Origin: Helichrysum umbraculigerum
Lineage: Eukaryota > Streptophyta > Magnoliopsida > Asterales > Asteraceae
DNA length: 64,000 nt
Direction: 5' to 3'
Assembly: GCA_949592205.1 (NCBI GenBank)
Contig: CATIUR010000001.1
Coordinates: 263,040,250 to 263,104,249, forward strand
Part shown: one piece after another, positions 40,379 to 53,286 of the stretch
Layout of the letters: each line of letters starts with the position of its first letter
Numbering within the stretch: the stretch's first letter is position 1
The notes under the pieces: generated by a model
What the model saw: only the letters and a program-made list of their open reading frames with translations
Told to the model about the DNA's origin: nothing
Database searches by the model: none
Program-made: the position numbers and the translations under genes

Positions 40379-40567
40379 CTCCATGCGTTCCATCATAAGT
40401 GTCTACATTACTATTTTTTTGAATTATTTTATATAATTGTACACTTACATATTACAGCTAATTAAAACAAATGGATAAATATGTTATTTGATTGATGAAA
40501 AATGTAATTAATAGATAATTAAAAAATATGTACCGAATTAAAGTAACATTTTTATTAACGGATGAAG
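40379..40567. mobile_element. Stowaway-like MITE
   Basis: 189 bp. Ends CTCCATGCGTTCC and, reversed, CTTCATCCGTTAA, flanked by TA (40377-40378 and 40568-40569), as for Tc1/mariner-derived Stowaway elements. Confidence 0.65.
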
Positions 40568-40864
40568 TAATACGGGAAATGTCTTTGCACACGTTGTTGT
40601 CTCAGAACAACCGCTCTCATCGCTCTCTTTTGTTTTGGGTGGTTGGATTTTACTCCCATAGTTAATATCTTAGGGGTTGTCCTAGTCATCGAATAAATAA
40701 ATTATTGCACCATATTTTATTTCAATTTTCAATTTATTATTAAATTACCTTTGCATTAATACTAGATGTAAGATAGCTTCCTTCCTTCGTCCTAATTTAT
40801 TTGTTCATTTATTTGTTCATTTTGGTATCTTTCAAAATTATTATCATTTTACAAAAGTGGTTAG
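40568..40864. other. AT-rich spacer, no gene
   Basis: Nothing recognised apart from a short TTTATTTGTTCATT duplication near 40797. Confidence 0.4.
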
Positions 40865-41145
40865 TGCCTGAGAATTTGCTATTAACTTGTACCCGATGTC
40901 CATCGTGTGTAGCCTACTTACGTATCTTATTTTTAATGCATCAAATTTAAAAAAATAATGTTTTAATGTATTTTGCTGATGTGTCACTCGTTTAAGGTTC
41001 CACGTGGCATCCGAAAAGTTAACACGTCATCAAAACATCACCAAAATACACTTTTTGAAAGTTTGATGCATTAAAAATAGCATACCTAAGTAGGGTACAC
41101 ACAATAGATATCGTGCCTTAGTTAATTGCATTCCCAGACATTAAA
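40865..41145. mobile_element. Mutator-type fold-back MITE
   Basis: Inverted arms with GTTAGTGCCTGAGAATTTGC (left) and TTTAATGTCTGGGAATGC (right, reversed). The core TGTATTTTGCTGATGTGTCAC is shared with 31583-31885. No clear TSD remains. Confidence 0.65.
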
Positions 41146-41273
41146 CTATCTACAAAATCAACTAATCAAAATGCTTGAAAATGGTAAAAATGAAATTCAA
41201 TTGGTAGTCAACAGTTGCACTTTTTTTTAAGTTATCAAATATTCATATTTAAGGTACACAACTTTAAATTTTT

Positions 41274-41628
41274 TAATTTAAGGTATCGTACTTTCAGTTT
41301 GTAATCAAGTTAGGGATGCGAATTTCACAAATGACGAGTTATCACCGAATTTCTTTTTTATAAGTAACATATCAATTTAACCGATTAATATTCCTCGATC
41401 AATTTTAAAAAATATTGAGTGAGGAGAAAGAAATTAACAAAAACTCATTACCACTTTCAACTTTAATATCTCCCATTATACTCAATATTTTTTAAAATTG
41501 ATCGAGGAATATTAATCGATTAAATAGATATGTTACTTATAAAAAAGAAATTATGTGACAACTCGTCATTTGTAAAATTCGTATCCCTAACTTGATTACA
41601 AATTGAAAGTTCAATACCTTAAATTAGA
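41274..41628. mobile_element. Long palindromic fold-back element
   Basis: Arms 41274-41425 and 41478-41628 are inverted copies with few mismatches, sharing TAATCAAGTTAGGGAT, TTTTTTATAAGTAACATATC and ATTAATATTCCTCGATCAAT, around a 50-bp centre. AT-rich and non-coding. It directly abuts the truncated Athila LTR and may have replaced its outer part. Confidence 0.85.
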
Positions 41629-41918
41629 GCAAAATGAAGTGATAGCCTCAAAATGAGAAGTGATAGCCTCAAAATGTGAAGTGATAGCCTCAAAATGAGA
41701 GCAAAATGAAGTATTTAGGGTTTCTGCCGAATCAATCCATACGCCGTATGGATTGAAAAGCCCATGGGTCTGACCCGCGTATTCTGACGGCCCGGCTCAC
41801 TTCTTCCATACGCCGTATGGATCAGAATTTCCAACTTTTTCACCAGCGACCACCATTCTTCAACTTTTCTTATTTTTAACTTATTTTCTTCAGTTCTCGC
41901 ACGTTTTCAGCTTCCTTT

Positions 41919-43736
41919 TGTAACATCCTCATTACCGGCCTAGGAGAAATTTGGTAAATTACTTAATTCATTTGATTATTTAATTGAGTTTAGAAATAAT
42001 TAGCATTATTTGCCTAATTGAAATTAATAGGGTAAATGGTCAAACGATTTATTGTGATACATAAATTATTACTTGTTTTAAATAAATTTCGTTGATGTTA
42101 TAATAAAATATATTTTCTCGCAATTAGTTTTAGGTTCCAGACAATAGAATTAGAGCGGGTATAATTGTACACTGTGTTGTATGGAGGTGGAAGTTAGGCA
42201 GGCACCTAACTTCCCACCTCTCCCTTTTCATTTTCATTTGGCTCTTTACTCCCAAAAACAAAACACACACACCCCATATACTTGAAATTAGAGAAATCAA
42301 AGGAGGAGAAACCTTGCAAGTTGATTTAAGCTCGGATACTTGGTTAACTACGTAGCATCTTCATCATTCACCTTGTTAGCACCTTGATTGTAAGTGTAAA
42401 TTGCTTTTTATTATGTGTTTATGAGTTAGGGTTTGAAGAAATAGGTTAAATGTGTGATCATGTTTAGATTGATGATTTAGGAAGTTAGTTGTTGTTAGAA
42501 CTTGATATATGATGATGTTTTGAGTTGTTTTTATGTATAAATCGTGTAATCTATCTTTAATTTGATGGTTGGTGGTTTTGGTTCGGGTAGAGTTTTGCAG
42601 AAACTGGGCGTGTCTGATGATCTTGGGAATCCGGCGGATTCACGGGAATCCGGGCGGATTCCCCCTTTTTATGCTACTCTGAATCAAACGGGAATCCGGT
42701 CGGATTCTTTGTTGAGGTTCTGTCCCAAATTGGAGCTGAAAGAGGTGTGGAATACGGCGGATTCATGGGAATCCGGCGGATTCCCTCTGTTTGCAGGACT
42801 TATTATTCTAGCTTGCTAGGGCTTGAGTTGATCAACTAGTATGCTAGCTTTATGGTACTTAATGCTTGCTGAACTGATATTAAGTGTCTAATGAAAGTTA
42901 GATATCATATGAAATGAGTATTAACTTGTAATCCTCTTGTGTTCTCAGATAAACCGAAGACTCAATAATATTAGATCTTTGAGTGAAGACGGTGACTGTG
43001 AAGGGTGAGTGGATCATTGACTCTCAGTCTAAATTAGTTGTAACAATCTGGTTACAACGGGTAAACATGTTCTACTGCTATACTTGGTATAAGTTGCGTA
43101 TTGCCATGATGATTATGGAATCTGCTATCTTGTCAGGGGTCAATATGATATTGGGTTTGGATACTATTACTTTGGACGACATGATGACTTTGTACATGTG
43201 TTGTTTATTGAAATCATGTCGTATGTAGTAATGGTACTAAACTATCGGTAAGACCACTGTTTGGCCTTCAGTGGTTATAAGTGTTACTTGGGGAACCACC
43301 GCGGCATGAGGGTACCTCAAGGACCACCGATCCTCTTTGATGTATTTGTTGTGATGCTTTGTGGTGATCAATTGCTATGATAGTTTAGATTGATAGTTGT
43401 GATCTATTCACTTAGCTTCGTGCTAACCCCTCTCCTCACTTCTTGCAGATTACTTTTGATGTGGGTGGGCAAGAAGTTGGTTTGAAGAATGTTTGACTGC
43501 CTACTCTGACTATATGACATGTCGTCGTTTCTAAACTTATGTTTTGAATTTAAATAACACCTACTTAATGTTTGTAGTTAATGTGGTTATTGTATCAACT
43601 CATCATGCATGCATAGATTGTGTTTTGGGAACTATGTTATACGCAATCTATAATGCATGATTTGTATTAATCGCTTCCGAAAAATATATATATATATATA
43701 TATATAAAATGTCTCTTGAAATCTTGTGGTGTTATA
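41919..43736 (+). mobile_element. S2: solo LTR, Tekay-related
   Basis: 1818 bp from TGTAACATCC to GGTGTTATA, lying in the Athila LTR with near-matching flanks CCTTT (41914-41918) and CTTTT (43737-43741). It has a leader, a GTAAGT donor (42390) and a palindrome cluster. Related to S1, which lacks about 690 bp including that cluster. Confidence 0.78.
42628..42783. repeat. GAATCCGGCGGATTC palindromes in S2
   Basis: Five copies of GAATCCGGCGGATTC or one-base variants at 42628, 42646, 42692, 42750 and 42769, in close pairs. They lie 238-393 bp after the donor-like GTAAGT, the same place as the clusters of E1, E2 and S3 but with an unrelated sequence. Confidence 0.9.
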
Positions 43737-43875
43737 CTTTTCCGATTCAAGCTCCAGAAAATTCCTAAATGCAAATATGAACGAAATGAGTATCGAATTC
43801 AAATAAAATGCATAAGAAATTAATCAAACTAAGGGGTAATTAGTACTATAAAATAGCACATTTTGGCGTTCATCA

Positions 43876-45253
43876 AACATCCCCCACTTGAATCCTACTT
43901 GTCCTCAAGTAGACTAGCAACTCAAAAATTCAAAACTTTAAATATGAACGGCAAACAATGCATAAAAGGACTTACAAACTACACAGCATTCGGCAAACCA
44001 AATTTTTATCTTAAAATCGATTCTACCTTAAAACTCAGCAATCAGGAAACTCTACATGGGAAGCCATTCTAACATATTATTATTACACATAAAAGATAGA
44101 TCACTTAGATTACCGATATTGCTGTCCACTTAAACAATCTAAATTTCAGAAATTGAGCTCAACTTATTATTATTCTAGCAGGCCTTACCCCTGATTTTCT
44201 ATAGCAAAATACTCTCATAAAAATAACGTGTCATAATTCTCCAAATAATGAACATCCAAATAAATTAATCATTTTTCAAACCAAGACATTGGTGACAGGT
44301 CTGTACCTCAGTACAACAGAGCGACATAACTTGGCTTTGGTTTTTCAATTTATGAGTCTTTTGTACTCATTTATTTTTATCTATTTTGATATCAATTATA
44401 CTGACGGAAACCAGGTCTGTACTTTCGTACAACAGAGGAGACAACACCCAGTATATTCCCAAATGATGATTATTAGGATCCCAAAATTATGGATTATAAC
44501 ACGCTATCATACAAGAATTAAGACTAAGGTCATACCTTGCTAAAAGATCCTCATAGGATAAATCCCTACTTAATTCATTACATTTCTTACTAGCTCAATA
44601 ACCTTCATATAGATTGCCTATCGATACATCATAAGATGAACTATCTAATATTTAAAAATTAAATTTATTTCATTCCTTGCATTCCCAAAATGTGTTACAA
44701 GATTGCTAAACTTTACATAGAAAACAATTTTAAAACAAAAATTTGGGTTGAAAAATGACTAACACGTAGAATGCCTCTTAACCTCAATATTTTTCAATAG
44801 CTACCATTCATAAATTAAGGACAATTAGACTTCTTTTCACCATTCATAAATTAAGGACAATTAGACGTCTTTTCCCCCATCTCCCACTTAGAAACATGCA
44901 ATGTCCTCATTGCAAAACTAAATAAAAATAAAGGGAATAGAAAAGAAGTGAAACAGAAAATTCCCCTGATTTGAAGGCAATTTGCTTGAAGGACTTCATT
45001 CAGAAATAAAATACAACAGCACACTTCCGTAGGCAACACGATTGCATTTAGCACATGCAATAAGCCTTTAAACCCCTCGGTGTCCCGAGTGGACGAGTTG
45101 TAGTCTCGTGAAGGTTTCCAGAGAACACACCCACAAAGTTCAAACCTGCAAACAAAAACAATAAAACAAAATACAAATTAACAAAATAACGGGTTGTCTC
45201 CCGAAAGCGCTTTTCTTTATCACGTCGGTAAGCTCGACATCTTGCTTCACCAC
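43876..45253. other. Athila polypurine tract and 3' non-coding region
   Basis: The polypurine tract reads AAGTGGGGGATGTT on the minus strand next to the LTR. The rest is AT-rich with short duplications: AGGTCTGTACCTCAGTACAA near 44298 and a variant near 44413; a 37-bp tandem pair CCATTCATAAATTAAGGAC (44806 and 44843). No env-like frame is seen. GGGTTGTCTCCCGAAAGCGC near 45190 is a phrase I associate with Athila 3' regions. Confidence 0.6.
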
Positions 45254-47246
45254 TTAATTCAAATTCATCTCCAAATCACGCTTGGAGTCCCTTATATCAC
45301 CATAATATTTCTTTACTCTACTTCCATTGACTTTGAAAGTTTTTCCAGAATATCCTTGCAAATCAACAGCTCCAAACGGATAAACCTTGTCAACAACAAA
45401 AGGGCCAGTCCAGCGTGTCTTTAACTTACCTGGAAACAAATGTAATCTAGAACTATACAACAGAACTTTATCACCTTTCTCGAATGTATGGTTCGACTTA
45501 AGACGAGCATCATGCCATTTCTTAGTTCGCTCCTTGAACAATCTCGAATTGTCATAAGCATTTATTCTTAATTCATCCAACTCATTTAACTGTTCCATTC
45601 TTTCCTTTCCAGCTGACTTCTCATCAAGATTACACTTCTGTAAAGCCCAATATGCTTTATGCTCTAACTCAAAAGGCAAATGACAAGCTTTTCCATAAAC
45701 AAGGCGATAAGGAGTTGTTCCAACTGACGACTTAAATGCTGTTCGTGCCGCCCATAATGCATCATCCAACTTGTATGACCAATTCTTAGGGTTTCCTTCA
45801 ACTGAACGTTCTAAAATACGCTTCAACCCTCTATTAGTCACTTCCACTTGACCACTCGTCTGTGGATGATAAGTAGTTGAAAACTTATGTCTAACTCCGT
45901 ACTTTCGCAGCACTTTTTCCAATTGCAGATTTGTGAAATGTGTCCCTCGATCACTAATTAAAGCTTTCGGTGCTCCAAAGCGCGAAAATAACTGCTTAAG
46001 AAAATTTACCACAATGCGAGCATCATTCGTGGGTAATGCTTTTGCTTCGGCCCACTTAGAAACATAATCCACAGCCACAATGATGTATTTGTTTCCATTG
46101 CTAGGTGGAAACGGGCCCATAAAGTCTATACCTCAGACATCAAAAATCTCACTTACCATAATTGGATTTTGCAACATTTCATCCTTCTTTGAGATTCTCC
46201 CAGTACGTTGGCAGGCATCGCATTCCTTCACATACTTGAATGCATCCTTATAAACTGTTGTCCAATAAAAACCTTCCTCAAACACTTTCCTTGCAGTGTA
46301 GTTTGGACCATGATGTCCTCCAGCCGGACCATCATGACAGTGCTCTAAGATTATGTCGCATTCCTCTCCAGCTACACATCGTCGGACAATTCCATCAGCA
46401 CGCTGTCTGAACAGATATGGGTCTTCCCAAAAGAAATATCGTAAAGATGAGAAAAAACCTCTTTCTTTGGTTAAAGTCCAATCCGGATGGAAGAGTCTTT
46501 GTAACTAGAAAGTTTGCAATATCAGCGAACCATGGAAATTCATTCAGAATTGCTTTCAACAAGCTTTCATCAGGAAACTTATCTCGAATTTCCATTTCAT
46601 CAAACTTATCCAATTCTGGATTTTCCAGTCTTGACAGATGATCTGCAGCCAGATTTTCCGCTCCCTTCTTATCACGAATCTCAATGTCAAACTCCTGCAA
46701 TAACAAAATCCATCGCAACAACCTTGGTTTTGCATCTTGTTTTCCAAACAAGTATCTTAATGCAGAGTGATCGGTAAAAACAACAGTTTTTGACAGGACC
46801 AGGTAAGAGCGAAACTTATCAAACGCAAAAACAACAGCAAGCAATTCCTTTTCAGTCGTGGTGTAATTCTCCTGTGCACTCGTCAAAGTCTTGCTTGCAT
46901 AATAAATAGGTTGAAACTTCTTATTAACCCTCTGACCTAAAACTGCTCCTACAACGTAATCACTGGCATCACACATCAATTCAAATGGAAGATCCCAATT
47001 CGGACTTATCATAGTTGGTGCGGATACCAATTTCTCCTTTAAAATCTTGAACGCATCTTGGCACTCCTTTGAAAACTCGAACTTAGCTTCCTTTTCCAAC
47101 AACTTGTTCATAGGATGTGCTATCTTTGAAAAATCCTTGATGAATCTTCTATAGAACCCAGCATGTCCTAAGAAACTTCGTATTCCTTTAACATTTGTTG
47201 GATGGGGTAGCTTTGCTATGGCCTCAATCTTCGCTTGATCAACTTC
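45254..47246 (-). pseudogene. pol: Athila RNase H and integrase, broken
   Basis: The upstream part (47246 to 46395) has the RT end and RNase H: LMCDASDYVVGAVLGQR, FTDHSALRYL and AADHLSRL. 46394-46121 holds the integrase zinc-finger region in shifting frames with stops. The next frame (46120 to 45254, 288 aa) has the integrase core: VDYVSKWAEA, SDRGTHF and YHPQTSGQVE. A TGA just before MGPFPPS replaces an expected Trp codon. The C-terminus ends in a usual Athila tail without chromodomain. Not functional. Confidence 0.85.
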
Positions 47247-47737
47247 CAGGGCCGGTCCTGACTTTCCGGGTGCCCCGGGCAAGTGAACGGAAGTATGCCC
47301 CTATTAAAATTTGTAAACAAACATACACAATTTTTATGAGTTTGTAACTTAGTCAAGTTATGCCGCTTAACCTCACGTCAATTTTTATCAAATAAGTAAA
47401 GTGTTACAATACAAGAGATTAACTACTAATCACAAATTAAAGTACATCATCCAAAATGATGTCTTATATATTGTGTTTGTTTGAGGAAAAACAATAATTA
47501 TCTAAACACTTACGCCAACACTTAGCATTGATAACTCATTCATTCTCTTTTAATTAACTCGTACGACCTAAATAGAACTTCAATAACTATAAACTTTGAA
47601 TAAATTATGTGAAAGATGCTGTATTTATATTTATGTTAATTATACTCCAATTAATATTATTAACTCTCATAAAACAAAAGGTGCGCTTGAATTTAATTAT
47701 ACTGGAAACTTTTGTTATCCATCAAATATTTGGATAA

Positions 47738-48175
47738 GGTTTAATTGTTTGGTCATGTATCTAATTTTGCCTTTTTTATTATTGTATGTAACAAACTTTC
47801 AAAACATCTATTGTATGTAATAAACTTGTAAAAAATGCTATTGTATGTAACAAACTTTCAAAACATCTATTGTATGCAATAAACTTGTAAAAAATCGCTA
47901 TCGTATGGTGCGGTAGTCAATGATTAGCTAGAGTTTGCTCGTGCCGCCACAAACCAATGTTAAAGAGCTATTTTCAGTTTGACATGTACACATGGTAACC
48001 CGCAACATACAATAAAGATTTTTTACAAGTTCATTGCATACAATAGATGTTTTCAAAGGTTGTGACATACAATAGGGATTTTTACAAGTTTATTGCATAC
48101 AATATATGTTTTGAAAGTTTGTTACATACAATAGTAAAACGAGCAAAGTTAGATACATAACCAAACAATTAACCC
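47738..48175. mobile_element. Mutator-type MITE nested in the hAT element
   Basis: 438 bp. Ends GGTTTAATTGTTTGG and, reversed, GGGTTAATTGTTTGG, with a perfect 9-bp TSD TTTGGATAA (47729-47737 and 48176-48184). Each arm holds repeated units of AACAAACTTTCAAAACATC and TATTGTATGTAATAAACTTG. Confidence 0.92.
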
Positions 48176-48199
48176 TTTGGATAACGACCTAAAATTATA

Positions 48200-48450
48200 C
48201 TACCTTCGTCCTAAAATTATTGTCCAGTTTTGACTTTCTAAAGTCTTTCTTTCTCAACTTTGACCTTTTTTTGTTCGTGTTATATAATACTTGATGTAAA
48301 ATATATGAATGGATTGAGTTTTAAATGTATTTTCATTGGTATAATTTTCATCATGTATTATATAACACAAATAAAAATATTTAAGGTCAAAGTTGAAAAA
48401 GAAAGACTTTAGAAAGTCAAAACTGAACAATAATTTTGAGACGGGGGTAC
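48200..48450. mobile_element. Stowaway MITE nested in the hAT element
   Basis: 251 bp. Ends CTACCTTCGTCCTAAAATT and, reversed, GTACCCCCGTCTCAAAATT, with TA flanks (48198-48199, 48451-48452). Long matching arms include TTTTGACTTTCTAAAGTC. Typical of Tc1/mariner-derived Stowaway. Confidence 0.88.
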
Positions 48451-48882
48451 TAATATAGTATTGAAAACATAGTTTTTTTATTGTATCAATGTTAGCATCT
48501 TCCAAGAAATACGTGAGTATCAAGATAAGGTTTCACAATTAGATCTATATTAATAAACTATAAAGTATAAGGGTTGTAATGAGAAATATTGATAAGTGTA
48601 CGAAAGTCAAGGACCATTTATCTTCCATCTTCCCCAACTATACCCCGAACTCAGATTTCCACCATTACCACACCTGTTAGCTTTTTTCTTTTGTGACTTC
48701 ATTTTTTTTTTCAAAATATATTAAACACATTAGTTTTTATTTATCATAAAACATACTTAATTCTATAAAAATTTGAATAAAATGAATTTACCCCAATATA
48801 ACATCGCTGTTAAACTTGATGCCCCTAATATTTTGATGCCCTGGGCCGTCGCCCATGAGGCCCGGTACCAGGGCCGGCCCTG

Positions 48883-50822
48883 TCAACTTCAATACCAGCT
48901 CTTGAAATTTTATGCCCCAACACAACTCCTTCTCGTACCATGAAATGACACTTTTCCCAATTTAAAACGAGATTGGAACTCTCACACCTTTGCAACATCC
49001 TCTTTAGATTCAGTAGACACTTATCAAAAGAATCCCCAAACACAGAGAAGTCATCCATGAATATTTCCATGCTGTCTTCTACCATATCATGGAATATTGC
49101 CATCATGCACCGTTGAAATGTGGCGGGTGCGTTACATAGACCAAAAGGCATTCTCCGATAAGCGAAAGTTCCGAATGGGCAGGTGAAAGTAGTCTTATCT
49201 TGATCATTTGCATCAATTGGGATTTGGAAGTACCCGGAGAATCCGTCTAGAAAGCAATAATACTCTTTTCCAGCTAGACGTTCGAGCATCTGATCAATGA
49301 ATGGCAAAGGAAAGTGATCCTTGCGTGTCGCATCATTCAGCTTTCTATAATCGATACAGACCCTCCATCCAGTAACAGTTCTTGTAGGAATTAACTCATT
49401 CCTCTCATTCGCAACCACTGTCATACCTCCTTTTTTTGGCACAACATGAATGGGGCTGACCCATGGACTATCAGAAATCGGGTATATCAATCCAGAGTCA
49501 AGCAATTTTATGATTTCCTTCCTCACAACATCCGTAACCTTAGGATTTAATCGTCTTAATGGTTGCACAACTGGTTTGAAGTCAGATTCCATAAGGATCT
49601 TGTGCGTACAATATGATGGGCTAATTCCCTTGATGTCACCGATCGTCCATGCTATAGCATGCTTATGTTCCTTCAGAACTTTTAGCATACTTTCTTTCTC
49701 GTTTGCTGATAGCTTGGATGAAATGATAACTGGCAAATCCGACTCTCCTTGTAGGTATGCATATTCCAAATGGGTCGGTAAATCTTTCAATTCTAACCTT
49801 GGAGGTTCTTCAAAAGAAGATTTAAATGCCAACACCTCTTCTCGTGAACAGGGAATCCCATGCACAGTGATGCGAGTCTCTTTCTTGACTAAAATACCAT
49901 TAGTCTCAACCGATTCTTCGTTCTCAGTCGGCTGATCACTTTCAAATTCCTCATCACTCTCGAAATCTAACTCCTCAAGCATTTTATCGAATTCTTCAAT
50001 ATCTCTAATTGCTTCTATGCTTCCCGTCCATCCTTCCAGAATCATGGGATCTAGATCTTCATCTTCCATGAGACTTTGAAGGAACTCCTCATCATCAGTC
50101 ATTTTTCTGGCACTCACAAAGTAGCAAGTATCATCAACTGCAGCAGGATATCGCATTGATTTGTTGACATCAAACACTACTTCATCGTCTCCTAACCTCA
50201 GAGTGATTTTTCTATCATGAACATCAATCAATACCCTTGCAGTGGCTAGAAAAGGTCTTCCCAAAATGATAGGTACCTTTTTATCTTCAACCATGTCCAT
50301 AATGATGAAATCACACGGAAAAACAAAACTATCCACCTTTACTAGCACATTCTCTACCATACCCCTAGGATATTGAACTGAACGATCTGCTAACTCAATG
50401 CACATTCTAATTGGATTTGGTTCCCCTAACTTAAGTCTGGCATACATAGTATAAGGCATTATTGATATGCTTGCCCCCAAGTCAGCCAGTGCATGAGTAA
50501 GGTCTAAGCTTCCAATCAGACAAGGAAGGGTAATACTCCCAGGGTCTTTCACTTTCGGTGGAAGTTTATTTTGCATAACTGCTGAACATCTCTCGTTCAT
50601 TGTCACCGTGGTTGCCTCCATCAGTTTGCTCTTATTAGTTAAAAGTTCCTTCAGATACTTTGCATACTTTGGCATTTGAGCAATGGCTTCCACGAATGGG
50701 ATGTTAATGTGCAGTTGCTTCAGATTCTCTAGGAACTGGTGGTATTGAGCATCATCTTTCCCTCTTCTCAAAGCTGCTGGATAAGGTGGTGGCGGAGCAT
50801 GATCCCTTGCATATTGCTTATC
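48883..50822 (-). pseudogene. pol: Athila protease and reverse transcriptase
   Basis: A long minus-strand frame (about 630 residues from 50771 to the hAT insertion). It holds an aspartic protease with DLGASISIMP, and reverse transcriptase with YRKLNDATRKDHFPLPF, RMPFGLCNAPATF and the catalytic FMDD. It is cut at the C-terminal end of the RT by the hAT element, continuing in 45254-47246. Upstream it is separated from gag by a TAA near 50837. Confidence 0.88.
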
Positions 50823-52184
50823 TTTAGCAATTCTTTAAGCCTTAGTGTCCACCTTGGGACTTTCCACAACTTCTACTTCCTTCTCTTTCTGCGGTAAGGG
50901 TTGAGAAACAGGTTTCTTCTTTGGAATGGGGTCTTCAAAACCCCTTCCACTCCTGGTGATCACCGCTTTTGCCTGATCTCATGGATTGGTCTCAGTATAT
51001 CCATGTAGGGTTCCAGGGAATCTCTCTTGAAGAACTTTGGCTATGTTGGAAACATTCCCTTCAATCTGCTTAATCGCAGTTCCTTGGTTTCTCAATGCAG
51101 CGTCGGTAGCATCCATCCTTTGTCCAGAGCTCGTAATGAATTTCTCATTGGACGTGAGAAACTTACCCGTCATTTCTTCTAAATTAGCTTGCTTGTCTGA
51201 AGATGATGTACCTGGCTGCTCTTTGGTGAAAAATCCAGGTTGAGTTTGGCGAAACGGTCGCCCTCCATCTTGATATGGTCTTCTGAAAAAGTTTCCACCG
51301 CCCTGACGATATGGTGCTTGAGCTTCTCCATACTTGACTTCCTCAGTCTGTTCCCCCGTTCGCATCTCTGGGCAATCCTTCACTAAATGGCTTCCTCCAC
51401 AGTTGTCGCATACCACTTGGATAGCATGGACAGTCTCAGTAACCTTCTTGATATCTCTGCCCATGTTGTCTAGCTTAGCGTTGATGGCTGCAAATCCATC
51501 GTCATCATTCACAGACCTCTTTCGCCTAGAAGTTCCATCATCCCATAACTGAGAGTGTTTCGCTTGGTCGCGAATGGCAGTCAAAGCATCACGAGGGACC
51601 TTCTTAGGAATAGGCCCTTGGGAATCCAGTTGCTGTCTCGTTGCACGATCCACTCCTTTATAGAAAATACTCACGACTTGCTGATCGTTCAGGTCGTGCT
51701 GCGGGCACTTATGCATCAGGTCCTTATATCTCTCCCAAGCTTGGTGTAGTGACTCATCCATTTCCTGCTTGAAATTTCTGATCTCGTCAATCATCTTTGA
51801 AGTTTTGGAAGGAGGACAATACATCTTCAGAAACTTCGTGCGAAGGTCTTCCCATGTGGTTATGGATCCAGCTGGCTAGTTTTGAATCCATCTCTTAGCA
51901 GTTCCCTTGAGCGTGATTGGGAATACCCTGAGCATAACTTGATCGCGTGTGATGTTAGGAACGTTGAACATATCGGCTATCTCAACGATTTTCTCCACAT
52001 GATCATTAGCATCCTCCCTTTCTTCTCCTCGGAAAGGATTCTCCCTAAGCTCCTTCAGGAACTGTCCCTTGATTTCAAACTCCACATCTTGTGCAATCGC
52101 TGGCCTTACTACTCCAGTGCCACGGTCATTACGCATCCGACTCGAATACTCTTCGAGCGTTATGTTGGCGATATCTTCTGCCAT
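50823..52184 (-). pseudogene. gag: Athila Gag, with stop codons
   Basis: Starts MAEDIANITLEEY at 52184. The capsid region includes FRGEEREDANDHVEKI and GTAKRWIQ, interrupted by TAG at about 51876. The frame resumes with CPPSKTSKMIDEIRNFKQ and one zinc knuckle CDNCGGSHLVKDC. TGA at about 50979 (a likely CGA to TGA change) and TAA near 50837 break the passage to protease. An assembly-type Gag in origin, now defective. Confidence 0.85.
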
Positions 52185-53286
52185 TGTTTTATCTGGTTGA
52201 TCGTTAAAAAGAAATCGTAGGCACTCTCCAAAATCGCTTTCTAAATACGAACGGTAGTTCCTGGTTTGTGGGGTAAAAAGGTTATTGGTTAACTATGAGT
52301 TCGGTGGTGCTGAAGCGGCGCGTCTTCTTTGATGGAATATACGTTCGGGTTCTTCAAAAGGGTCAGTTGGTGTAACACCCGCCAAATTAGGACAAGTAAT
52401 TAGTGCCTAATCGTATGTTAATACATGTAATTAGTTTTGTGTTAGGCTAATTTATGTATCGAAATATATATATTGTTGAATATATACAAAAATGCGATTT
52501 GAGTAAATCGTACGCAATTTAAATCGAATGTATTTCGGTTCCATAAATACGGACGTTGGTGACCAATTTCTATTAAATAACACTATTATGTTAAATTAAA
52601 TATTTTCTTAGTGATATTCAAATTACAATTCGTATCGTACAAACAAAACTTACACAATTTAAAATATTTAACGCGCAAACTAACAAAACAAACTAACTTA
52701 TATTTTATAACTCGAATATAAAGAAACTAGCAAAATGCTTCAATAAAAATATCGCGTAATAAATTTGTATTTTAAAACTTACCATTTAATATGCAAAATA
52801 ATTATTTAACGTTTAAATGACGGAGTAAACGAACACCGCACGGACCGCGATTGCGGAGACTGAAAAGTTGGAGGTTAAACCCCCCAACTCCCTTTCTCCT
52901 CCTCTCATTTCTCACCTCTCTCTCTCTCTCTCTTACTCTCTCCTCTCCCTTTTTCTCTCAATTCACCAAACACACACACACTCACAAAATCAACAAATAA
53001 ACATACTAAACCCGCTCGGATCACCTCGACGCTTTGGAGAAAAACGTTCACCACTTTCCGACCTACAACTCTATCTTTTCGGATTTTCAATCCGACATTT
53101 TGTAAGTTTCCGACAAAATCCCGAAAACTCTTGATTCTTTGTATTTTCACTTGTTAGTGTATATATAACTTATATATGTCCATTACAAAGAGTAGAACAC
53201 GGTTTTATAGCTTAAAAACGGGTTGGAATTGGGTTTTTGGCTTGAAAAATCTCGACAGTCGGACTTTCTGGGCTGATGTTCTTCAA

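Larger units (their letters stand above)
41629..43875 (-). repeat. Athila 3' LTR remnant with inserted solo LTR
   Basis: Two pieces (41629-41918 and 43737-43875) match S4 36330-36735 closely and end GTTCATCA. About 1080 bp of the outer LTR is missing. A 21-22 bp unit, AAGTGATAGCCTCAAAATG, is present three times (41636-41700) where S4 has one. Confidence 0.85.
47247..48882. mobile_element. hAT element inside Athila pol
   Basis: 1636 bp with TIRs CAGGGCCGGTCCTGAC (left) and CAGGGCCGGCCCTGG (right, reversed) and a perfect 8-bp TSD TCAACTTC (47239-47246 and 48883-48890). It splits the reverse-transcriptase frame at GIEVD. No transposase frame is inside; it hosts a Mutator MITE and a Stowaway MITE. 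Confidence 0.95.
41629..52370 (-). mobile_element. Decayed, multiply interrupted Athila element
   Basis: A minus-strand Ty3/gypsy element of Athila type: partial 3' LTR (41629-43875), polypurine tract, non-coding 3' region, integrase, RNase H, RT, protease and gag, then leader up to the E2 insertion at 52371. The 5' LTR is beyond E2 and outside the window. It carries a solo LTR inside its LTR and a hAT element inside pol, plus several stops. No env-like frame is present between pol and the LTR, though many Athila elements have one. Confidence 0.88.

Noticed and set aside
42562..42819. 85-aa frame in S2
   Set aside because: Formed by the GAATCCGGCGGATTC palindromes within a solo LTR; no homologue recognised.
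43876..45253. Env-like ORF of Athila
   Set aside because: Looked for because many Athila elements have one; the region has only short, unrelated frames.
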